A stretch of 64,000 nt of DNA from Streptomyces rhizosphaerihabitans (lineage in GTDB: Bacteria; Actinomycetota; Actinomycetes; Streptomycetales; Streptomycetaceae): contig NZ_JAODTZ010000018.1 of the NCBI RefSeq assembly GCF_025399795.1, forward strand, positions 98,270 to 162,269, read 5' to 3'. Of the stretch, positions 57,822 through 64,000 are shown piece after piece. The position numbers and the translations under genes were made by a program. Below the pieces are notes generated by a model that was given only the letters and a program-made list of their open reading frames with translations, did not search any database and was not told the origin of the DNA. Positions within the stretch are counted from its first letter, which is position 1. Each line of letters starts with the position of its first letter.

Positions 57822-59225
57822 TCAGTCGGACGTCGCAGGTTCGATGTTCTGGTTGAGGCGGAACAGGTTGCCCGGGTCGAATTCGGCCTTCACGCGGGCC
57901 AGCCGCCCGTAGTTGTCGCGATAGCTGGCCCTTACGCGCTCCTGGCCCTCGTCCATCATCATGTTGACGTACGCGCCGCCCGCGGAGAACGGGTGGAGGG
58001 CTTCGGAGTAGTCGACGCTCCACTGCTTGATGACATCGGCCTTGGCCGGGTCGGGGTCCACTCCGACGAAGACGGAGGCCCAGCCGGAGTCGCGGTAGCT
58101 CCAGGCGGTGTCCGTAGGGGCGTGGTCGTGGACCGCGCCGTCGATGGGGTACATGTGCATCGTCGACTTCCAGGTCGGCGCCTCGGCACCGAACTTGGCG
58201 TGCAGGTCGACGGCCTCGGCGGGGATCTCGTCGACGAAGTCCGCCCGCCAGTACCACTGGTCGCCGGGCGGGTAGACGCCGTCGAACGCGGACTGGATCG
58301 CGGGGTGCGGCATCGGCGCCGGGCCGTGCAGCAGAGGCGCTGGCAGAGCGTCGAGCAGCGGCGCCATGTCCCGGGCCGCCGCGTCGACGTCTTCGCCGAC
58401 GCGGCACCACACCACACCGCAGACCTTCTTCAGGTGCATCTCCTCCGGGAACGGCGGTCCGGGCGGGACCGAGCCGACGAGGAAGAAGCCACCCAGTTCG
58501 CGGGGCGCGCCGGGGATGAAGTCGCGGTAGGCGGCGAGGACTTCGGCGGCGAGTTCGACGGGCCAGAAGGTGGGCCCCGCGACGACCGTGCTCACCTCGT
58601 GCAGCCGGAACAGGAACGAGGTGACGACGCCGAAGTTGCCGCCGCCGCCGCGGATCGCCCAGTAGAGGTCGGGGTTCTCGTCGGCACTGGCTCGTACGCG
58701 CTCACCGTTCGCCAGGACCAGGTCGGCCTCCAGCAGGTTGTCGATGGTCAGCCCGCACTTGCGGGTGAGGTGTCCGATGCCGCCGCCGAGGGTGATGCCG
58801 CCGACGCCCGTGGTGGAGATGATGCCGCTCGGTGTGGCCAGGCCGTGCGCGTTGGTGGCGCGGTCGACCTCGCCCCAGACACAGCCGCCGCCGACGCGTA
58901 CCGTGCGCGCGGCCGGATCGACCTCGATGTCCTTGAGCGGGGAGAGGTCGAGGACCACGCCGTCGTCGCAGGTGCTCAGGCCCGCCCCGTGATGACCGCC
59001 GCCGCGCACCGCGAGCGGGAGAGCGTGGTCGCGGGCGAAGCCGATGATCAGGGCGACGTCGTCCGGGTCGGTGCAGCGCGCCACCAGGGCCGGCCGCCGG
59101 TCGATCATCGCGTTGTAGACGGCGCGGGCCTCGTCGTATCCGGAGTCCTCCGGGCCGATCAGCTGCCCTTTGAAGCCGGACAGTTCCTGGCGCGCCGCTT
59201 GTACCGGTGTGATGGACATGTGCAT
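57822..59225 (-). CDS. BBE-type FAD-dependent oxidase
   Basis: 467 residues from ATG 59225 (ATG 59219 also possible). PCMH-type FAD domain: PLAVRGGGHHGAGLSTCDDG (His of covalent FAD), GGGCVWGEVDRATNAHGLAT, STTGVGGITLGGGIGHLTRK; the C-terminal berberine-bridge segment has YRDNYGRLARVKAEFDPGNL and FRLNQNIEP. The second, Cys-linked FAD site of bicovalent enzymes is not evident. Cytoplasmic, substrate unknown. Confidence 0.92.
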   Translation of the reverse strand: MHMSITPVQAARQELSGFKGQLIGPEDSGYDEARAVYNAMIDRRPALVARCTDPDDVALIIGFARDHALPLAVRGGGHHGAGLSTCDDGVVLDLSPLKDIEVDPAARTVRVGGGCVWGEVDRATNAHGLATPSGIISTTGVGGITLGGGIGHLTRKCGLTIDNLLEADLVLANGERVRASADENPDLYWAIRGGGGNFGVVTSFLFRLHEVSTVVAGPTFWPVELAAEVLAAYRDFIPGAPRELGGFFLVGSVPPGPPFPEEMHLKKVCGVVWCRVGEDVDAAARDMAPLLDALPAPLLHGPAPMPHPAIQSAFDGVYPPGDQWYWRADFVDEIPAEAVDLHAKFGAEAPTWKSTMHMYPIDGAVHDHAPTDTAWSYRDSGWASVFVGVDPDPAKADVIKQWSVDYSEALHPFSAGGAYVNMMMDEGQERVRASYRDNYGRLARVKAEFDPGNLFRLNQNIEPATSD

Positions 59226-59366
59226 CCCCGTATCTGGGGACCGCCCCAGGTCCCGGCACACGGGCCCTGGGCCGGTCCCCGCCGATGGGTCCGATGTGCC
59301 CGTTCTAGCCCGATTCATTATCAGCGTACATCCGTGGCACCCACCCAGCTCGGCGACCCGGACTGC

Positions 59367-61967
59367 CTACGTTTCACCGGCTGTCAGCAGGCCCAGGTCC
59401 GCGGCACGGACGGCGGCCTGCCGCCGGGTGCGTACGCCGAGTTTGTCCAGGACGGCGGAGACATGATGGTCGACCGTGCGCACCGAGACGACCAGGTGTT
59501 CGGCGATCTCCCCGTTGGTCAGCCCCCTTGCCAGCAGCCGCATGACCTGGACCTGGCGTTCGGTGAGACCGGCGGGATTCTCCCGGGTCACCGCGAGCGG
59601 GCCGCGCGGGATCCTGCGCAGTCCCAGCGCGCGCAGCTCCGCGCGGACCAGCCGGGCGAGCGGCCCCGCGCCGAGGGAGTCCAGCACGGCGAGGGCGGCG
59701 AGCTTGTCGTCCGGGTCGGGACTCTCGGCGAGCGCGGCGGCGTGCTCGTACGGGCAGCCCGCGGCCTGCCAGGCGTGCGCCGCCGCCCGTCCGGAGCCCG
59801 CGGCCTGGAGGGCGTAGGGATGGCCGGACGGGTCCGCGGGAACGGGCTGTCCGGCTTTGGCGAGCCAGTAGCCGAGCTCCGCGCGGTAGGTGACCGCCGA
59901 CAGCCGGCAGGCCTCCTCGTACCCGGGCCCCGCCGCCGCGAGGACGGCGGCGGGGTCACCGCGCAGCCAGGCCCACTCCGCCCGTGCCGCCGCCACCGGG
60001 GCGGTGCGCTGGAGTTCCGCGCTGCGGTCCGCGATCTCCCGGGCGCGCACCAGCAGTTCGTCCGCGCCGGCGGTACCGCGGCGCACGCGCACCCTCGCCA
60101 GCACGGTCAGCGCGGGGCAGCGGGCGGGCGCGAAGTCGTGCGCGCCGAGTTCGGCGTATTCCTCGGCCTCGTCCCAGGCACCGGCGGCGAACCGGCGCAG
60201 TGCCAGCTCGACGTTGAAGTAGCCGAGGAAGCCCAGGTGTTCGGCGCGGTCCGCCAGTTGCCGGGCCGGAGCGAGAAATCGGTCCGCCTCCGCGTACTCC
60301 AGGTTCTCCAGAAGGGACCAGATGATGTTGGCGTACGCCCGGCAGGCGTGCTCGACCTCGTCGGCCGCGAGGGCCACCTTGAGGCTCTCCTCCAACTGGG
60401 GCCGGCCCAGCGGGTCGCCGGCCCGCCAGCGGGCGGTGCCGACATTGTTGAGGGCGTGGGCCAGGATCTCCACGTCCCCGGCCCGGCGGGCCAGTTCGAT
60501 GGCGCGCTCGCCGAAGGCGACGGCCTGCGTGTGCCGGTCGGACAGCATGTGCAGCTGGGAGGTGTTGCTGAGGGCGAGCGCGAGGAGCCGGTCGTCGCCC
60601 GCTCCCTCCAGGACGGCGATGGCCTCCCGCGCGGCTTCGCGCGCCTGCCCGGCGTCCCCGGCCCACCAGTGGATGCGCGACAGCCAGCGCAGATCGGCGC
60701 CGAGCGCCCGGGTGTCGCCGAGTGACCTGCGCAGCGCGACCGCCTCCCGCTCCGCGCGGACCGCGGCCGCGGAGTCCGCGATGGTGTAGCTCTCGATCGC
60801 GAACCGCTCCAGGAGACCGGCCCGTTCGGCCGGACCGAAGAGATCGCCCCGTTCGAGTACGAGGCGCAGATGGGCGGCCGCCTCGCGGTGGGCGCCCGAT
60901 CGGGAGGCGTCGAGGGCGGCGTCCGGACCGTAGCGCGCGACGGCCTCGGCGTCGCCCGCCTCCGCCGCGTGGTGGACGGTCCGGGAGGCGTCGGAGCCCG
61001 GCGCTGTCACGAGCACGGCGAGCACCCGCCGGTTGAGCTCGATCCGCCGTGCGGCGGGCAGCGAGTCTGCGATGGCGCGGCGGATCAACTCATGGCGAAA
61101 ACAGGCTCGTCGGGGGGTGACCACCAGCAGGCCGCGTTGTTCGGCGGCCGCCAGCACTGCCATCCCGTTGGGCAACAGCGCGTCGGCCAACGGGCGTTCG
61201 ACGGCGGACGGCACCACGGCCAGTTGCTCCAGTGCGTCCCGCGTGGTGTCGTCCAGTCCCCGGAGCCGGGCCAGCACGGCGTCGACGACCGTCGGCGGTA
61301 CGCCCCCGGTCCCACCGGCCGCCACCACCTCGGCGACGAAGAACGGGTTGCCCGAGGTGACTTCGTAGACCTGGGCGGGATCCAGTCCGCCGGCCGCGCT
61401 CATCCGGTGGACCGCCGCCGCGGAGAGCCGTTCGAGTGGCAGCCGGTGCACACGCTCGGCCCGGGAGACCTGGCCGAGGAGATGGCGCAGCGGGTGTTCG
61501 CGGTCCAACTCGTCGTCACGGTAGGTCAGAACGAGCACCGCCGGAAGCCGCTCCACCCTGCGGACGAGGAAGCGCAGGGCGTCCAGCGACGCCTCGTCGG
61601 CCCAGTGCACGTCCTCGACGACGAGTACGACGGGATGCGGCGCGCATCTCAGCTCGGCGCGCAGGGCGTCGTACACCCGATGACGGTCGCCGCCCTCGGT
61701 GAGTGCTCGGGCCAGGTCCGCGCCGACGCTGCCGACGAGGTCGCGGAACGGTCCGAGCGGGCGGCGCGTCGTGAGGTCGTCGCACGCTCCGACCAACAGG
61801 CGCGCAGTACCCGGCAGCACCTTGGGCAGTGCTTTGACCAGGCTGGACTTCCCGATACCTGCCTCGCCGAAGACGAGCGCCACGGACCCGGCGCCGTCGG
61901 CCGCCTCGCGCGCCGCGGCAGCCAGTCGAGCGAGTTCAAGGTCCCGTTCGAGGATCCCCCGATCCAC
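59367..61967 (-). CDS. LuxR-family regulator of the LAL (large ATP-binding) type
   Basis: 866 residues from ATG 61967. N-terminal ATPase: Walker A VFGEAGIGKSSLVKAL (about 33-48) and Walker B VVLVVEDVHWADEASLDAL; the middle is a long helical TPR-like part; the C-terminus is a LuxR HTH (LTERQVQVMRLLARGLTNGE, VSVRTVDHHVSAVLDKLGVR). LAL proteins activate specialised metabolism or carbon-use genes. It points toward the flavoprotein gene, which may be a target. Confidence 0.94.
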   Translation of the reverse strand: MDRGILERDLELARLAAAAREAADGAGSVALVFGEAGIGKSSLVKALPKVLPGTARLLVGACDDLTTRRPLGPFRDLVGSVGADLARALTEGGDRHRVYDALRAELRCAPHPVVLVVEDVHWADEASLDALRFLVRRVERLPAVLVLTYRDDELDREHPLRHLLGQVSRAERVHRLPLERLSAAAVHRMSAAGGLDPAQVYEVTSGNPFFVAEVVAAGGTGGVPPTVVDAVLARLRGLDDTTRDALEQLAVVPSAVERPLADALLPNGMAVLAAAEQRGLLVVTPRRACFRHELIRRAIADSLPAARRIELNRRVLAVLVTAPGSDASRTVHHAAEAGDAEAVARYGPDAALDASRSGAHREAAAHLRLVLERGDLFGPAERAGLLERFAIESYTIADSAAAVRAEREAVALRRSLGDTRALGADLRWLSRIHWWAGDAGQAREAAREAIAVLEGAGDDRLLALALSNTSQLHMLSDRHTQAVAFGERAIELARRAGDVEILAHALNNVGTARWRAGDPLGRPQLEESLKVALAADEVEHACRAYANIIWSLLENLEYAEADRFLAPARQLADRAEHLGFLGYFNVELALRRFAAGAWDEAEEYAELGAHDFAPARCPALTVLARVRVRRGTAGADELLVRAREIADRSAELQRTAPVAAARAEWAWLRGDPAAVLAAAGPGYEEACRLSAVTYRAELGYWLAKAGQPVPADPSGHPYALQAAGSGRAAAHAWQAAGCPYEHAAALAESPDPDDKLAALAVLDSLGAGPLARLVRAELRALGLRRIPRGPLAVTRENPAGLTERQVQVMRLLARGLTNGEIAEHLVVSVRTVDHHVSAVLDKLGVRTRRQAAVRAADLGLLTAGET

Positions 61968-62323
61968 GGCGCAATTCTGGCACGCGGCGCCCCGGTAGGT
62001 GCGGTGCCGGTGAACTCACCTACAGGGAAAGCTGGTCGGGCACGGGGCACAGTCCCGGGGACGCGCCCCCGGTATCCGGATCGCAGCACCGGGCCGACGC
62101 CCGGGAGACAGCGATTCCACCAGGTCGCCGACCCCGGCGACGGGAACCGCCCGGACGTCGCCGAGCGCGTCGATCAGTACGAGATCGACGCGCTCGGCGA
62201 CTTGGGTGGAGCGGGCGAAGTCGGATCCTTCACCGTCGCAGGTCACGCCCTGAGGGAAGGGGCGCCCGTTCCAGGTGCGTACGTGATGTCCGTACGAGGA
62301 TCACGGCCGGGTCCGCTGAAGGG
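61968..62323. other. 356-bp region without a gene
   Basis: Lies upstream of the LAL gene and downstream of the ATPase gene. No hairpin, promoter or conserved frame stood out. Confidence 0.4.
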
Positions 62324-62839
62324 TCACCCGCGGGTGACGACCGGCTCGAACTCCTCGCCGGCGGCGGCGAGGACGGGTTCCGGCAGCACCACGTACCGCG
62401 GTGTCGGACGCGCCTCGCGCAGGCTGGGAGCCGGCACGGGCGGGTCCAGCGGGGCGTGTTCGGCGGCGCGTGCCCGCCACGAGAACCAGATGATCTTCCC
62501 GCCGACGTCCGTGGCACAGCAGCCCCAGCCGTCGCTCAGGGCGGCGATCTGGGCGAGACATCCCTGCGGCGCCCTGTGCGGGCGGATGTCCTGACTGTTG
62601 TCCGAGACGGCGGCGATGAGGTGCTGGCCGTTCCACCACATCTCGATGGTCGTGTTCTTGTCGGCGGCGTGCTGCTCGATCGTGCGGAGCAGCGCTTCCG
62701 CGCAGTGGCAGACGGACTCGACGAGATTCTCCAGGTTCCAGTACCGGAGGTGCGCGGCCAGGATCCGCTTGACCTGTCCGACCCTTTCCTGACTGAGCTC
62801 CACATCGAGGTGGTAGTAGCAGGGAACTGCGGCTTTCAT
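62324..62839 (-). CDS. divergent ATP-binding (RsbW-like) protein
   Basis: 171 residues from ATG 62839 (GAGGAG 9 nt upstream). LSQERVGQVKRILAAHLRYW, CAEALLRTIEQHAADKNTTI (N box weakly kept), LIAAVSDNSQDIRPHRAPQG and LAQIAALSDGWGCCATDVGG. Similar short Streptomyces proteins are annotated as ATP-binding regulators. Several motif residues deviate from active kinases. Confidence 0.72.
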   Translation of the reverse strand: MKAAVPCYYHLDVELSQERVGQVKRILAAHLRYWNLENLVESVCHCAEALLRTIEQHAADKNTTIEMWWNGQHLIAAVSDNSQDIRPHRAPQGCLAQIAALSDGWGCCATDVGGKIIWFSWRARAAEHAPLDPPVPAPSLREARPTPRYVVLPEPVLAAAGEEFEPVVTRG

Positions 62840-62928
62840 CGTCGTTGGCTCCTCACCGGCGAAGCTCTCGCTCCTCCTCGCCCCCCTGCGGGACCGAACC
62901 CCGAGCACGAAGCGTGAGCACTGATCGC

Positions 62929-62946
62929 TCCTGAGTCACCTCAGGA
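62929..62946. promoter_or_regulatory. perfect 7-bp inverted repeat
   Basis: TCCTGAG-TCAC-CTCAGGA, about 90 bp upstream of the ATPase start and in the divergent spacer with the DUF5133 gene. Candidate operator. Confidence 0.45.
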
Positions 62947-63140
62947 TGAGAGGGCTACTCCATTCGTGCAACACGAGAGCGACCCCAATGTCGTTGAAGA
63001 GCCAACAAGACGCTCGGTCGCAGTACAGGCACCATGAGTGAGGGTGTCGCTCCATGACGGGGCGGCTCCCCTTCGCGTACGGCCCTCACTCGCCGGCCAG
63101 GCGAGCCGTGCGCGGTCGAGAGATCGGGAAGGTGACCAGC

Positions 63141-63356
63141 GTGATGCTGCTGCCTGCCAAAGCCGAGGTCGCCAGGCACCTGGAGCGCTATCGGGCATGG
63201 GAACGCCTGCTTCTCGCGACTCCCGCCGACCGTGTGGTGCGGGGGAACTTCGAGAACACCGGTTACACCCTGTGCGTCCTGATGGGGAAGCGCTGCGCGC
63301 GGGAGGCGGCGAACGCCGCCGAGGTCTATCTGCAGGACGTTCCGGCACGGATCTGA
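63141..63356 (+). CDS. DUF5133-like protein
   Basis: 71 residues from GTG 63141 (GGAAGG 8 nt upstream; GTG 63132 and ATG 63144 are alternatives). MLLPAKAEVARHLERYRAWE and ENTGYTLCVLMGKRCAREAA follow the DUF5133 pattern (YTLCVxxG). A small actinomycete protein often near regulatory ATPases; function unknown. Confidence 0.75.
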   Translation: MMLLPAKAEVARHLERYRAWERLLLATPADRVVRGNFENTGYTLCVLMGKRCAREAANAAEVYLQDVPARI

Positions 63357-63435
63357 ACGACGGTCCGAAGGACCGCACCGAAAGGGCCTTTCGCGGCAAC
63401 GACGATTCGGGCCCAGAACCGCGGAGGCAAGACGC

Positions 63436-64000
63436 ATGGACGCGAACACGGACACCGGCCGCATACCCGTCATGGATGTGCGGCCGGTCGTCGAATGCGG
63501 CGGACGGCCCGCCAAAGCGGTGGTCGGCGAGACCTTCCAGGTCACCGCCACCGTGTTCGTCGAGGGCCATGACGTGGTCGGCGCCGCTGTCGTCCTGTGC
63601 GACCCGAGCGGCACCCCCGGCCCGTGGACGCCGATGCGTGAACTGGCTCCCGGAAGCGACCGCTGGGGCGCCCACGTCACTCCGTCGGCCATGGGCCATT
63701 GGACCTATCTGGTGGAGGCGTGGAGCGACCCGGTGACCGGGTGGCGGCGCGCCGCCGAGGTCAAGATCCCGGCCGGGATCGACGTCGGTCTCGTCCTGGA
63801 GGAGGGCGCCGCACTCCATGAGCGGGCCGCCGCCGGGGTTCCCGAGGGGGCCGGCCGGGGCACGGTACTGGCCGCCGCGGACGCCCTGCGCGACGACGCC
63901 CGGCCACCGGCCGACCGGCTCGCGGCGGCCCTGGCGCCGGCGGTCAAGGCCACTCTGGCGGAGCATCCGCTGCGCGAACGGCTCACCCGCTCCCTCCCGT
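63436..64000 (+). CDS. glgE: alpha-1,4-glucan:maltose-1-phosphate maltosyltransferase GlgE, 5' part
   Basis: The first 188 codons, running off the right edge. GRIPVMDVRPVVECGGRPAK, AVVGETFQVTATVFVEGHDV, GPWTPMRELAPGSDRWGAHV and WTYLVEAWSDPVTGWRRAAE, then VKIPAGIDVGLVLEEGAALH match the N-terminal domain of GlgE closely. GlgE extends alpha-glucan with maltose-1-phosphate, the last step of the trehalose-to-glycogen route, important in Streptomyces storage metabolism. Start ATG 63436. Confidence 0.92.
   Translation, partial: MDANTDTGRIPVMDVRPVVECGGRPAKAVVGETFQVTATVFVEGHDVVGAAVVLCDPSGTPGPWTPMRELAPGSDRWGAHVTPSAMGHWTYLVEAWSDPVTGWRRAAEVKIPAGIDVGLVLEEGAALHERAAAGVPEGAGRGTVLAAADALRDDARPPADRLAAALAPAVKATLAEHPLRERLTRSLP

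Noticed and set aside
1..64000. CRISPR array, tRNA or rRNA genes
   Set aside because: No regularly spaced repeats with unique spacers, no tRNA-like cloverleaf with the TTCGA core, and no rRNA-like conserved stretch was noticed on either strand by eye.

Overview
This window is chromosomal DNA of a Streptomyces or a very close actinobacterial relative. The DNA is strongly GC rich, starts are often GTG, and there is a chaplin, a WhiB protein, NsdA-like regulators, many RsbW-like ATPases without sigma factors beside them, a helix-turn-helix/DUF397 pair, and rare in-frame TTA (bldA) codons. No rRNA, tRNA or CRISPR array was seen. All statements come from reading the sequence; no database search was run.

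Positions 1 to about 25.2 kb are accessory DNA. From left to right: an oxidoreductase with tandem SnoaL-like and YjbR-like pairs (0.1-3.3 kb); a Tn3-family transposase with one recognisable terminal repeat (3.4-6.6 kb); a graveyard of broken IS30, integrase-core and IS701 transposases (6.6-8.3 kb); a 226-bp MITE-like element; and an A/T-richer cassette at 9.1-12.6 kb. That cassette encodes a 76-aa candidate RiPP precursor with a Cys-His-Cys / tetraproline C-terminus, a radical SAM enzyme, a helical TPR-like protein carrying a TTA codon, and a DUF6065 protein. It is the best candidate for an undescribed system here. It is followed by an IS5 scar, an aminoglycoside-phosphotransferase-like gene, an NsdA-like regulator facing an anti-sigma-type ATPase across a cluster of GTTCA/TGAAC half sites, and a decayed conjugative element (GntR regulator, FtsK-type Tra, small membrane protein, frameshifted Rep). 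A large serine recombinase closes the region. It abuts an ABC-2 permease gene cut off in mid-frame, so 25.2 kb is very probably an attachment-site junction, with the other junction lying left of the window.

From 25.2 to 64 kb the DNA looks like ordinary Streptomyces chromosome with a strong signalling and stress theme. There is a MarR gene with ABC-transporter relics, a STAS antagonist, a PP2C phosphatase pseudogene with an internal deletion, and a tightly overlapping stressosome operon (rsbR, rsbS, rsbT, an ATPase-PP2C fusion, a GAF-PP2C phosphatase; 28.7-33.3 kb). Scattered single genes follow: RsbW-like ATPases, phospholipase D/cardiolipin synthase, GAF-ANTAR, WhiB, CsbD, DoxX plus peroxiredoxin, TauD dioxygenase, a Tat-exported cytokinin-dehydrogenase-like flavoprotein, a flotillin with an NfeD-like partner, and secreted or surface proteins including a chaplin.

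The right end (51-64 kb) holds an ATPase/DUF6624 pair, an SDR, a second NsdA-like regulator, an XRE/DUF397 pair, a P-loop-kinase-like frame running into a DUF574 methyltransferase, a BBE-type flavoprotein, a LAL-type LuxR regulator, another ATPase, a DUF5133 protein and the start of glgE. Strong hairpin terminators mark most transcription-unit ends.
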